A stretch of 33,036 bases of DNA from Hahella ganghwensis DSM 17046 (lineage in GTDB: Bacteria; Pseudomonadota; Gammaproteobacteria; Pseudomonadales; Oleiphilaceae). Both the position numbers and the translations under genes were made by a program. The DNA lies in assembly GCF_000376785.1 (NCBI RefSeq), contig NZ_AQXX01000075.1:1-33036 (forward strand), in the 5' to 3' direction. This document shows positions 7,607 to 16,255 of this stretch, piece after piece (position 1 is the stretch's first letter; every line of letters begins with the position of its first letter). The notes beneath the pieces are model-generated. The model saw only the letters and a list, made by a program, of their open reading frames with translations, had not been told where the DNA came from and did no database searches.

Positions 7607-8656
7607 TCAGGGGCAGCTTTCACCGATAATCAATTCACTGGTCAGAACCATGTCCTGGTGTGGGCGCATCCCAAGAAATATTTCAGCGGCTTTGCGGCCT
7701 TTTTCAACGCTGTGCTGATGCACGGTGGTTAGCGAGGGATGCATGGTTGTTGCTGCCGGTATACCGTCAAATCCGACAATCTTGATGTCCTCGGGTACTT
7801 TCAATCCCAGTCTTTGTGCTGCCTGTACCGCAGCGATGGCAATCCGGTCACTCATGCATAGCAGTATGTCGGGGCGGGGGCTGATGGCCAGTGCTTCCCG
7901 GGCTGCCTGGTAAGCATAGTGGTGAACGTTCTCAGGTATGTGCCAGACGTCGTGACTGTCCAGAGTAACGCCGCATTCGGCTGCCGCTTCCTGATATCCT
8001 TTCAGGCGTTCTCTGGAAACAGGGGTGACTTCGGAAAAGTCTTCATTGTCTCTGAGGCGGGTTACTTTGTGGGTATTAAGCATCCGCAGACCCAGTATGG
8101 CCACCCGGCCGGGTTGATGTCTGAAGGCATGAATCGCCGATGCCTTGGCGCCGCTGAAGTTGTCTACCAGAACCGAAGTAATGCCTTCAAACTGACAATC
8201 CACCGTTACCACATTTTTGGTTGGCAGACGCAGTTGGCGGTGGGATTGGTATTGAAGCCCGTAGATAATCAGCCCGTCTCCGAAAAATCCTATTCTGGGC
8301 GACTGGCTGTCAGGGAAAAGATGATCGTGAGACAGCAGCAGCATGCTGTGGTGTTGTTTGTCCAGAACTTCAGCAATACCTTCCAGGAACTGATTGGCAA
8401 CCGGGTCGGTCACGCTGTAACTCAGTCGGTCGGCCAGAACAACGCCGACAGTACCGGTCCGGCCGGTGCGCAGGCTTCTTGCAGCGGCATTTGGGCCATG
8501 ATAGCCCATTTCCTGGCAGGCCTTGAGAATCCGCTCCCTCAATTCAACAGACAGCTGGTCCGGTCGGCTGAAGGCGTTGGAGATGGTGGCAGTGGACACT
8601 TCCAGGCGTGCCGCCACATCTTTCAGGGTCAGGACGTTTCGGTTTCGGCTGTTCAA
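7607..8656 (-). CDS. aglR: LacI-family transcriptional regulator of the agl operon
   Basis: At 349 residues this has normal LacI/GalR length. The N-terminal helix-turn-helix reads LTLKDVAARLEVSTATISNAF, followed by the hinge region NAAARSLRTGRTGTVGVVL and a periplasmic-binding-like effector domain containing PDILLCMSDRIAIAAVQAA and IKIVGFDG. The frame has no ATG near the start; TTG 8656 is the most likely initiator, since the helix-turn-helix begins about 10 codons later and AAGG lies just upstream. It is the last gene of the minus-strand agl cluster, 57 bp after aglK, so it probably controls its own operon in response to a maltose- or sucrose-like sugar. A palindromic site at the aglE transcription start is a candidate target. 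Specificity is inferred from context. Confidence 0.85.
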   Translation of the reverse strand: MNSRNRNVLTLKDVAARLEVSTATISNAFSRPDQLSVELRERILKACQEMGYHGPNAAARSLRTGRTGTVGVVLADRLSYSVTDPVANQFLEGIAEVLDKQHHSMLLLSHDHLFPDSQSPRIGFFGDGLIIYGLQYQSHRQLRLPTKNVVTVDCQFEGITSVLVDNFSGAKASAIHAFRHQPGRVAILGLRMLNTHKVTRLRDNEDFSEVTPVSRERLKGYQEAAAECGVTLDSHDVWHIPENVHHYAYQAAREALAISPRPDILLCMSDRIAIAAVQAAQRLGLKVPEDIKIVGFDGIPAATTMHPSLTTVHQHSVEKGRKAAEIFLGMRPHQDMVLTSELIIGESCP

Positions 8657-8713
8657 AGTATGACCTTATTATTTTTTCTGGTGATATCACTATCTTTGCG
8701 GAAGCAGCGACCG

Positions 8714-9886
8714 TCAGTTCTGGGCCGCTAAGGGTTGATCGACTTGTGTCCTGACCAATGCCCTGCCTTTGCTGTCGAACACATGTGTATGCACCGGATC
8801 AATATCCAGCAGAACGGTCTCTCCTTCAACAAACCTGCAGGGAACGGATAATCTGGCCAGATAAGGTTCTTCCATGGAGTCGTCACCGGCGTACACAAAT
8901 GATTCATTGCCAAGATACTCGATATTACGCACCGGCAAACCTGAATGATTGGAAGTGTCAGAATTTTTATCGGTGCCGATCGTTTTGTCACTACTGGTCA
9001 TTTTATCGCGGCTGACATAGTTCAGATGCTCCGGTCGGATACCTAACTGTACCTGATCACCTTTCTGTAGCTCACTGCTGTCGACATTGACTGTCAAGTC
9101 TCCCGCATGAGGGAGATGCAAAGTCGTTTGATGCTTTCCGGTTTCCACAATTTTAGCTGTCAGCAGATTCATCTTGGGGGAACCTATAAAAGTAGCGACA
9201 AATGTGGTGGCTGGCGTCTCGTAGAGTTCAAAGGGTGTGCCAACCTGTTCTACCCGGCCGCCGTTGAGCACGACGATTTTATCTGCCAGCGTCATCGCTT
9301 CCACCTGATCATGGGTCACGTAAACCATGGTCGAGCCCAGACGCGCATGAAGTTTCTTGATTTCCGCTCTCATCTGGACTCGAAGTGCTGCATCCAGGTT
9401 TGATAGTGGCTCGTCAAATAGCAGAATGCTGGGTTCCCTGGCCATGGCGCGACCCATGGCAACCCGCTGTCGCTGCCCCCCGGAAAGTTGTTTGGGCTTG
9501 CGCTTGAGCAGCTTTTCCAGTTGCAGGATGCGGGCTGTGTTCATCACCCGTTCTTCGATGGTCTCTTTGCTTTCTTTATTGAGTTCCAGTCCGAAAGCGA
9601 TATTTTCGTAAACGGTCATGTGGGGATAGAGGGCATAGGATTGAAATACCATGCCGATTCCCCGTTCCTTGGGAGTCAGAGCATTCACGACATGATCGTC
9701 GATCAGGATGTCGCCCCCTGAGGCGTCCTCCAGACCGGCGATCAGGCGTAGCAAGGTGGATTTTCCACAACCGGAAGGTCCGACGAATACAACAAATTCG
9801 CCATCGGCGATCAGCAGATCAACCGACCTGATGATGTCCACTTGTCCAAAGGACTTTTTTACATTTTGCAGAGTAACGCTCGCCAT
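8714..9886 (-). CDS. aglK: Alpha-glucoside ABC transporter ATP-binding protein
   Basis: This 390-residue ATPase is of the MalK/UgpC/MsmX class and would energise the AglEFG importer. Walker [10 protein letters not shown] is at 36-44, the Q-loop glutamine near 82, signature LSGGQ at 134-138, and Walker B ILLFDEP at 154-160 with the catalytic Glu, followed by the D-loop SNLD and the switch His in YVTHDQ. The C-terminal OB-fold regulatory domain is present (LGIRPEHL), interrupted by a Ser/Thr/Asp-rich stretch (about 295-315) that is longer than usual. It lies between the glucosidase gene and the regulator gene, all on the same strand. Confidence 0.92.
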   Translation of the reverse strand: MASVTLQNVKKSFGQVDIIRSVDLLIADGEFVVFVGPSGCGKSTLLRLIAGLEDASGGDILIDDHVVNALTPKERGIGMVFQSYALYPHMTVYENIAFGLELNKESKETIEERVMNTARILQLEKLLKRKPKQLSGGQRQRVAMGRAMAREPSILLFDEPLSNLDAALRVQMRAEIKKLHARLGSTMVYVTHDQVEAMTLADKIVVLNGGRVEQVGTPFELYETPATTFVATFIGSPKMNLLTAKIVETGKHQTTLHLPHAGDLTVNVDSSELQKGDQVQLGIRPEHLNYVSRDKMTSSDKTIGTDKNSDTSNHSGLPVRNIEYLGNESFVYAGDDSMEEPYLARLSVPCRFVEGETVLLDIDPVHTHVFDSKGRALVRTQVDQPLAAQN

Positions 9887-9958
9887 GAGTGAATCTCCTG
9901 TATTTGTTTTTGTCGGTTATTCGTCTTTGCTACTTATCATTGAATGCACGTTTCAGCA

Positions 9959-11572
9959 TCAGGCCAGTTCGCCGAAAAACACCTGATAAGGAGGCAGAGT
10001 CAGTCGGCCGTCCTGCAGGGTTGATTCAAAGCCCGGTTCTTCAAGCACCCGTTTGATTGGCGCTGTCAGTTCAATTTCCTGGGCTTTGCCGGTCAGGTTG
10101 ATCGCTACCAGAATGCTCTGCTGTTCGTGGGTACGGACAAAAGTGATGATGTCACCGGTATCGGGCAACAGCTCAAGATCTCCTTTCACCAGGGCAGGTT
10201 GCTGCTGGCGCCACTGTATCAGCTTTCGGGTACGGTTCAGGGTGGAGTCGGCAGATTTTTCCTGCTCCGAAACCGCATAGGCCAAATGCGTTTCATTCAC
10301 TGGTAACCAAGGCTCGGTGGTGGAGAAGCCGCCTTGAGGCTGATTGCTCCACACCATTGGTGTGCGACATCCATCCCGGCCTTTGAATTCTGGCCAGAAG
10401 TTAAGCCCATATGGATCCTGCAATCTTTCATAGGGAACATCGGCTTCGGGTAAACCTAATTCCTCACCCTGATAGATACAGACACTTCCGCGCATAGTCA
10501 GCAACAGGGCCATGGCAGCCAGAGGGTACTTTTGTGGATCTTCCTCTGCCCCCCAGCGTGTGGCTACCCTGGGTACATCATGATTACTCAGTGCCCAGCA
10601 TGGCCAGCCATCTTCAATGCCGGCCTCCATTTTGGCGATGACATTGCGTATATGATCTGTGGAGTGTTCCGCATGCAAAAGATCAAAGCTGTACGCCATG
10701 TGCAGTCGCTGATTGGATGTATATTCTCTCATCCGACCCACAGGATCTGCATCGCCGATCTCACCAACGGTGGTTGAGCCAGGGTATTCATCCAGCAAAG
10801 CCCGGAGCTCTTCCAGGAAAGCCAGGTTTTCTGGTTGACTGATGTCATACTGATGAATCTGATAGGTGTAAGGGTTATCGGCATTGACCCCTGGATTCCG
10901 TGAATCGAGTGGAGCCGACGGTGGATTGCTCTCCAACCCTTTGCTGTGGTAGTAAAAATTCACCACATCCAGACGGAATCCATCGACGCCCAGATCCAGC
11001 CAGAAGCGCAAGGCGTCCAGAGTTGCTTTGCGGACTTCCGGATTGTGGAAGTTCAGATCGGGTTGTTCTGTCAGGAAATTATGCAGGTAATACTGACGCC
11101 TGCGTCCATCCCATTGCCAGGCGGGTCCGCCGAAAATAGAGACCCAGTTGTTGGGCAGAGAACCATCAGGAGCAGGATCGGCCCATACATACCAGTCCGC
11201 TTTAGGGTTGGTTCGATCTTTACGGCTTTCCTGGAACCAGGGATGCTGATCAGAGCTGTGACTGATGACCTGGTCGATAATCACTTTCAGACCGAGTTCG
11301 TGGGCGCGGGCTAGCATGATCTTGAAGTCTTCCAATGTGCCGAACATAGGATCAACATCACAATAGTCTGCGACATCGTAACCAAAGTCCTTCATTGGGG
11401 AAGTGAAAAACGGCGACAACCAGACAGCATCCACACCCAGTGAGGCAATATGGTCCAGTTTTGCGGTAATGCCGGGCAGATCGCCTATGCCGTCACCGTT
11501 ACTGTCCATATAACTGCGCGGGTAAATCTGATAGATCAGACCGCCTTTCCACCACTCGGAATTTAATGTCAT
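9959..11572 (-). CDS. aglA: Alpha-glucosidase, glycoside hydrolase family 13
   Basis: A cytoplasmic GH13 enzyme of 537 residues with no signal peptide, matching the size of oligo-1,6-glucosidases and AglA-type alpha-glucosidases. It would hydrolyse imported alpha-glucosides (maltose, sucrose, trehalose or isomaltose type) to monosaccharides. The TIM barrel starts YQIYPRSYMDSNGDGIGDL. The catalytic nucleophile is Asp202 in GVDGFRLDVVN, the acid/base Glu271 in VGEIGD, and the transition-state-stabilising Asp332 in SNHDVPR. The family loop HSSDQHPWFQESR is intact. It sits between the permease and ATPase genes, which fits the agl-type operon known from Sinorhizobium. Preferred linkage cannot be decided from sequence alone. 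Confidence 0.92.
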   Translation of the reverse strand: MTLNSEWWKGGLIYQIYPRSYMDSNGDGIGDLPGITAKLDHIASLGVDAVWLSPFFTSPMKDFGYDVADYCDVDPMFGTLEDFKIMLARAHELGLKVIIDQVISHSSDQHPWFQESRKDRTNPKADWYVWADPAPDGSLPNNWVSIFGGPAWQWDGRRRQYYLHNFLTEQPDLNFHNPEVRKATLDALRFWLDLGVDGFRLDVVNFYYHSKGLESNPPSAPLDSRNPGVNADNPYTYQIHQYDISQPENLAFLEELRALLDEYPGSTTVGEIGDADPVGRMREYTSNQRLHMAYSFDLLHAEHSTDHIRNVIAKMEAGIEDGWPCWALSNHDVPRVATRWGAEEDPQKYPLAAMALLLTMRGSVCIYQGEELGLPEADVPYERLQDPYGLNFWPEFKGRDGCRTPMVWSNQPQGGFSTTEPWLPVNETHLAYAVSEQEKSADSTLNRTRKLIQWRQQQPALVKGDLELLPDTGDIITFVRTHEQQSILVAINLTGKAQEIELTAPIKRVLEEPGFESTLQDGRLTLPPYQVFFGELA

Positions 11573-11648
11573 TTAACTCTCCAAAAACAAACGTCCAAAA
11601 ATAAAAGTGCTGTTAATCTAGTATCGGGTTTTAGCATTCTGATGTGTT

Positions 11649-12515
11649 TTAACCCTTGACTGCGCCTGCGGTCAGACCGGACACAATCCGGCGCTGAAAA
11701 ATCAAAACCAGTACGACCAGGGGAACGGTCACAATGACCGATGCTGCCATGATGATTCCCCAGGGAAGTTCATACGCGGATCCACCGCTGATCAATGCAA
11801 TGGCGACAGGCACTGTGCGCTGGTCATCGGTCAGGGTGAAGGTCAGGGCAAACAGAAACTCATTCCAGGCGGCAATAAAGGCCAAAAGCCCGGTTGTTGC
11901 CATGGCCGGCCACAACAACGGCATGAAGACTTTAAATATGGTGACCCAGGGAGTCGCACCGTCAACAATGGCGGCCTCTTCCAATTCCTTGGGTAGTTGG
12001 CGCATGAAAGTCGTCAGAACCCAGACAGTAAAGGGCAGGGTAAAAATAGTGTAGGAAAATACCAGCCCCAGTGGATTGTTATAGATGTTCAGTGCCCGGA
12101 TGACTTCAAAGAGACCGGAAAGCACTGCCACCTGAGGAAACATGGACACCCCGAGCACGATTGTCAGAATCGGACCGCGTCCCTTGAAGTCGACCCGGCC
12201 TAGTGCATAGGCGGCAGTCAGGCCGAACAGAATGGAGATCGCAACGACCAGAGTGGAAATCAAAATCGAGTTACCGATGCTGCTGACAAAAGACGATTGT
12301 CCCATCACCGCCTGATAATTTTCCCAATTAAGATGCTCAACCCAATAGCTGACTTCAAAAAGCTCACTACTGGTCTGCATTGACGTCACGATGGCGTAGT
12401 AAAACGGAAACACCGAGAACAGAACAATGGCCACGACCAAGGCATAGAAGGCCGCGCGCGTGGTGATGTGCTTAATACGTTTGATGCGTAATTGCTGAGG
12501 CGTCAGAATCTGCAT
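11649..12515 (-). CDS. aglG: Alpha-glucoside ABC transporter permease (MalG-like)
   Basis: An inner-membrane permease of 288 residues with about six transmembrane helices, the first being AAFYALVVAIVLFSVFPFYYAI. The EAA loop, ELEEAAIVDGATPWVTIF, lies in the second half and contacts the ATPase; MalG-type proteins have the same length and layout. Its start lies 2 bp from the aglF stop, so it is probably translationally coupled to the partner permease. Confidence 0.92.
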   Translation of the reverse strand: MQILTPQQLRIKRIKHITTRAAFYALVVAIVLFSVFPFYYAIVTSMQTSSELFEVSYWVEHLNWENYQAVMGQSSFVSSIGNSILISTLVVAISILFGLTAAYALGRVDFKGRGPILTIVLGVSMFPQVAVLSGLFEVIRALNIYNNPLGLVFSYTIFTLPFTVWVLTTFMRQLPKELEEAAIVDGATPWVTIFKVFMPLLWPAMATTGLLAFIAAWNEFLFALTFTLTDDQRTVPVAIALISGGSAYELPWGIIMAASVIVTVPLVVLVLIFQRRIVSGLTAGAVKG

Positions 12516-12517
12516 GA

Positions 12518-13483
12518 TCAGTCGTCTCCCAGATGTTTGCGGCCCAGGTAAAGATAGGCGATGGTGATCAGGGCAATTATCAGGAACAGCATTGTGGATG
12601 CCGCTGAGCCGTACCCTACATCCTGGAATTCCACCAGTTGTTGTCGGGCATACACGGACATGGACATGGTTTCCGTGCTGTTGGAGGTCAGTACATATAT
12701 CAGATCAAACACCCGCAGAGCGTCCAGTGCACGGAAAATAACAGCGACCATCACCGCTGGTGTGATTAGTGGAAGCGTCACCTTGAAGAAGACCTTAACC
12801 GGATGAATGCCATCCACTTTCGCCGCTTCGTAGCAGTCTGAAGGTAACATCTGTAGTGCCGCCAGAATCAGCAAGGCCATAAAAGGCGTGGTTTTCCAAA
12901 TATCCACCATGATGACTGCCCACATGGATAAATCCGGATCGGCAGTCCATGCCAGAGGTGTATCGATGAAACCAACGGTCATCAGCAGATGATTGATGAT
13001 GCCGAACTGGTCATGGAGCATCCATCCCCACATTTTGGCGGAGACAATGGTTGGGATGGCCCAGGGGATCAGGATCGCGGCGCGGACAATGCCACGACCC
13101 ACGAAATTCGCGTTAAGCGTCAGCGCAATAATGGTTCCAAGTACCAATTCTGCAGACACGGTAATCACGGTGAAGTAAAGGGTATTCCAGACCGCTCCCC
13201 ACCATTGGCTGTCGGCCAGAAGCCCGTACCATTCGCCGTCTTCGTAGTCCAGATAGTTGGCAAAGCCAATCCACTGCATACTGCTGAGATCAGAAAAACT
13301 GGCATCGGTAAAACCGAACCAGATGGTCCTCAACAGCGGCCAGCCTGCCACCAGGGCAAGCAGAACCAGCATCGGAGTAATAAATGTCCAGGCCGCTCTG
13401 ATACGGCTTTTACTCAGATTACCCCGGCGCGGCTCATCGAGCGGGGGCATCGTGGCGATGGATTGAGAAGAGGAATCAGCCAT
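12518..13483 (-). CDS. aglF: Alpha-glucoside ABC transporter permease (MalF-like)
   Basis: An inner-membrane permease of about 321 residues, the heterodimer partner of AglG. It has six predicted helices, starting AAWTFITPMLVLLALVAGW, and the EAA loop CYEAAKVDGIHPVKVFFKV before the last two helices. The frame can begin at GTG 13492, but ATG 13483 is better placed behind an AAAGG and gives a normal N-terminus (MADSSSQS). It lacks the large periplasmic P2 domain of E. coli MalF, as is normal for the AglF/UgpA subgroup. Confidence 0.92.
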   Translation of the reverse strand: MADSSSQSIATMPPLDEPRRGNLSKSRIRAAWTFITPMLVLLALVAGWPLLRTIWFGFTDASFSDLSSMQWIGFANYLDYEDGEWYGLLADSQWWGAVWNTLYFTVITVSAELVLGTIIALTLNANFVGRGIVRAAILIPWAIPTIVSAKMWGWMLHDQFGIINHLLMTVGFIDTPLAWTADPDLSMWAVIMVDIWKTTPFMALLILAALQMLPSDCYEAAKVDGIHPVKVFFKVTLPLITPAVMVAVIFRALDALRVFDLIYVLTSNSTETMSMSVYARQQLVEFQDVGYGSAASTMLFLIIALITIAYLYLGRKHLGDD

Positions 13484-13534
13484 ACCTTTCACCGTTAAAT
13501 TCGTGTGTGTCCATCAAGTCTCAGAAGGGGGGCT

Positions 13535-13565
13535 GTGAGCGTTCCAGCTTTATTGGAACGCTCAC
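13535..13565 (-). promoter_or_regulatory. Stem-loop between aglE and aglF
   Basis: GTGAGCGTTCCA and TGGAACGCTCAC form a perfect 12-bp stem with a 7-base loop in the gap between aglE and aglF. No T-run follows on the minus strand, so it is not a full terminator. In comparable binding-protein operons such an intercistronic hairpin protects the upstream mRNA and lowers permease expression relative to the binding protein; I infer the same here. Confidence 0.65.
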
Positions 13566-13572
13566 ATCGCTG

Positions 13573-14838
13573 TTATCGACGACGAACCAGTCGTTTCAAC
13601 TGTTTCTCCAGTGACTTCAGGGCAGACTGGCTGTCGCTGTTACCTGATAATACACCGTGAACGGTATTGAAAAAGGCATTGCTGACACGGCCATATTTGT
13701 CGCCGGTAGGTGTTGAAGGTCGAGCGACACCATTGGCAAAAGTGTCATACAGGCTGCCGAAGAAAGGGGTTGCTGCGAGGACGTCTTTATCTTCATACAG
13801 TGACATGATGGTCGGGTTGTATGAGCCGACGATGGCGCGACGCTTTTGTTCTTCGTAGCTGGTCAGATAAGCAACCAGATCCGCAGCGAGATCGGGGTTC
13901 TTACTGTAGCGTGATACGGCCAACTGCCAGCCTCCCAGAGTTCCGGCATGTTGTCCTTTCTCGCCACCTTTCGGTAATGCGACCACGCCGACTTTGTCTT
14001 TGATTGGGCTGTCATCGGCTTGAGACAGTGCCCAGGCGTATGGCCAGTTTCTCATGAAAACGGCATTGCCAGATTGGAACACGCCACGAGCTTCTTCTTC
14101 GGTGTAGTTGAGAACGCCTTCTGGTGAGATCGTCCCTATCCAGCTCCGAGCCGTATCCAGTGCCTGGGCGGCCTGAGGATTGCTGATCGTGACCTTGCCA
14201 TCGGCATCAATAATGGTGCCGCCGTCGTAACTGTAGATCCATTCCAGAGCGTCACAGGTCAGTCCCTCATAAGCGCGACCCTGCCAGACGAATCCCCACA
14301 TCTGGTCATTGCCGGACTTCCGTTCCTGAGCTTGTACTTCCTTGGCGGTTTCTGTCAGTTGCTCCCAGGTGGTTGGGGCTTCATGGCCGTATTTTTCCAA
14401 TAGGTCCTTGCGGTAATACAGGACGCCCGCGTCGGTAAACCAGGGCATTGCTACCAGGCGACCATTGACAGTATTGTTCTGGACCAGAGACGGAAAGTGG
14501 TCTTTTTCCGCGCCGTTGGTGTGGCTTTTCAGATCCAGCAGGTGTTTTTCGAGCATACCGGGCCAGACCACATCTATTTGCATCACATCGATATCGGTGG
14601 ATTGGGCGGAAAGAATCTGCTGATAAAGGGAAAGTCTTTCAGTCGAAGAGTTGGGAGTGGATACCAGTTTCACCTCGTGACCGGTTTTCTTGGACCAGAC
14701 ATCTGCTCCATCCCGGCATACGTCCAGTTCTGTACCTACGGCACCGCAGGAAATGGTCACGGTTGCCGCCTGTAAGGGCGCGCCAATCAATAGGGAGGAA
14801 GCGATAACGGCGAATCGACTTAAATGATTAAGTTTCAT
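13573..14838 (-). CDS. aglE: Alpha-glucoside ABC transporter substrate-binding protein
   Basis: A periplasmic binding protein of 421 residues (family 1, MalE-like). The signal peptide is KLNHLSRFAVIASSLLIGAP with probable cleavage after LQA, and the mature protein begins with the strand ATVTISCGAVG. Typical motifs follow: IDVMQIDVVWPGM, MPWFTDAGVLYYRKDLLEKYG and VFMRNWPYAWA. Cys residues near the mature N-terminus (ISCGAVG and DVCRDG) could form a disulfide; no lipobox is seen. It is the first gene of the minus-strand operon, with its own promoter upstream and a stem-loop behind it. It delivers the sugar to AglF/AglG. Ligand identity is inferred from the operon. Confidence 0.92.
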   Translation of the reverse strand: MKLNHLSRFAVIASSLLIGAPLQAATVTISCGAVGTELDVCRDGADVWSKKTGHEVKLVSTPNSSTERLSLYQQILSAQSTDIDVMQIDVVWPGMLEKHLLDLKSHTNGAEKDHFPSLVQNNTVNGRLVAMPWFTDAGVLYYRKDLLEKYGHEAPTTWEQLTETAKEVQAQERKSGNDQMWGFVWQGRAYEGLTCDALEWIYSYDGGTIIDADGKVTISNPQAAQALDTARSWIGTISPEGVLNYTEEEARGVFQSGNAVFMRNWPYAWALSQADDSPIKDKVGVVALPKGGEKGQHAGTLGGWQLAVSRYSKNPDLAADLVAYLTSYEEQKRRAIVGSYNPTIMSLYEDKDVLAATPFFGSLYDTFANGVARPSTPTGDKYGRVSNAFFNTVHGVLSGNSDSQSALKSLEKQLKRLVRRR

Positions 14839-14910
14839 AGTGATCTACCTTGTTTTTATTTTATCAATATAGCCCATGAAGATAGCCTCCAGAGGCTGAG
14901 ATTTACTTAT

Positions 14911-14924
14911 CTTTAACGATTAAG
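14911..14924. promoter_or_regulatory. Candidate AglR operator at the aglE start site
   Basis: CTTTAACGATTAAG is a 14-bp imperfect palindrome (5 of 7 positions symmetric) with the central CpG typical of LacI-family operators. It covers the predicted transcription start, just downstream of the aglE -10 box, where repressor binding would block transcription. It differs clearly from the perfect palindrome at 621-634. Confidence 0.45.
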
Positions 14925-14931
14925 AAAGTAG

Positions 14932-14959
14932 ATCATAACAAAGGCATTCTAGTTTTCAA
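14932..14959 (-). promoter_or_regulatory. Sigma-70 promoter of the agl operon
   Basis: Read on the minus strand, TTGAAA (14959-14954) and TATGAT (14937-14932) are separated by 16 bases, a good match to the sigma-70 consensus. It lies about 95 bases upstream of the aglE start codon. The leader between them contains a small perfect hairpin (AGCCTC/GAGGCT around 14884-14897). Confidence 0.6.
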
Positions 14960-15066
14960 TCGGCCGGAAATCTTAATTCTTTCTTGCGGAGGTTAGACTA
15001 AAGTCGTAGCTCTCGTTGAGTGAGGGTACTGGCGCTCATTTCGTATCTGGGGAAAGTGAATAGGTT

Positions 15067-16044
15067 CTAGGATGAAGAGCCGTTCTCGTTGTCCTTGTCT
15101 TTGTCTCTATCAATGTCTTTCCAGCCAACATGCCAGGGAGTGGAAAGCCAGATCTGAAATCGTTTGATCAGGTTTTTGCGTGGAGTCTTGCCGGAAGGCG
15201 ACGTGGAGGATTTGTCCCCTACCGGATGCTGCTTGTCCTGCTGGGACTCTGTTTTATCGACGGAAACAGCTGGAGATACGCGAGGTTGTTCTGTAACTTT
15301 CGGGTGAGGCAGAGGCGGTGTTTCGCTGGTTTGGTTAGCTACCGTGTTCAGTTCCAGATCTTCTACCGGTGTTGGTAGGTCGGAAATGCTTTTGCCGGCT
15401 TGTATATGCTCTATATTCTCTATCAGGGCGGCATCCATGGCCTGCAGTACCTGTTTCTGGGAATCAGAGCATAAACCGCTGTAGATAATACGCTGGAAGT
15501 CTACGCGCATTGACTCTATCTGTTTTTTAACTTTGCTGCGACAGGTGCGCTCTTTTGTGGTGACCGCACTGATATTGGATTTGATCTGATCCAGGGGGAT
15601 ATTCAGTTCCAGCGGGGGAAGTTCAATATGGCGACGCTCAATCAATACACGGAGGGCAATATTGGTATGTGCCAGACGCTGAAAATCCCGGATCTGTTGG
15701 CTGAAGCTCTCCAATACCTTATCACTGCTCTCAGGATCGACTAATTGAGGTATGGCCTGGTTGATGACCTTTTGCGCATGCAGTAATTTTTTGTCCAGCC
15801 CACCCAGCCTGAGTTTTACCTCGGCATCCGACAGGTTACGGATTTTTCTCCCCAGTTGATCGAACAGTTGCATGGCACTGATGGGAAGGGGGCTATCAGT
15901 CTGCCCCAGGTGTAACATTGCTTCGTAGCCAAGGCGAAGCCGTTCTAGAGACGCGGTAATATTCGCCACGCGTATCAAGGCGCGGCGCTTGCGTTCCAGC
16001 AGACTGAGTTCCTGAGTCAGGGTAGAAGGTTGATCTTGTGTCAT
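15067..16044 (-). CDS. Unknown protein, helical with charged C-terminal tail
   Basis: I do not recognise this 325-residue protein. Residues 1-225 are rich in Leu, Arg, Glu and Gln with heptad-like spacing (LSLLERKRRALIRVANITASL) and probably form long helices or coiled coils. Residues about 226-280 are Pro/Ser/Thr/Gln-rich and likely disordered. The end holds a basic amphipathic piece with tryptophans (RFQIWLSTPWHVGWKD) followed by an Asp/Lys/Arg tail (DRDKDKDNENGSSS), encoded by a degenerate 6-bp tandem repeat. There is no signal peptide or clear transmembrane helix. No good Shine-Dalgarno sequence precedes ATG 16044. It stands alone between aglE and a divergent hydroxylase gene, so context gives no function. 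Confidence 0.75.
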   Translation of the reverse strand: MTQDQPSTLTQELSLLERKRRALIRVANITASLERLRLGYEAMLHLGQTDSPLPISAMQLFDQLGRKIRNLSDAEVKLRLGGLDKKLLHAQKVINQAIPQLVDPESSDKVLESFSQQIRDFQRLAHTNIALRVLIERRHIELPPLELNIPLDQIKSNISAVTTKERTCRSKVKKQIESMRVDFQRIIYSGLCSDSQKQVLQAMDAALIENIEHIQAGKSISDLPTPVEDLELNTVANQTSETPPLPHPKVTEQPRVSPAVSVDKTESQQDKQHPVGDKSSTSPSGKTPRKNLIKRFQIWLSTPWHVGWKDIDRDKDKDNENGSSS

Positions 16045-16255
16045 TATTGAATACTAGACGATATTCTGTTTGTCATGCTACTGGATAATTCCTGGTGTGA
16101 ATTATGTCGGAATTTTTTAGTTATTCTGGAGTCATACTAGCTGACTCCGAGAGCCAGAGGACTGGAAAGTTTATGGCCAGGCTCATGGCTCCCTGTGGTT
16201 ATTTCAGTTTGTCTGATATAACGATGAACCTCGGTGATGGGGAGCAGGTATTGAA

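Noticed and set aside
7919-8731. Long plus-strand ORF opposite the LacI regulator
   Set aside because: It is a shadow of the regulator gene in the opposite strand; its translation matches no family.
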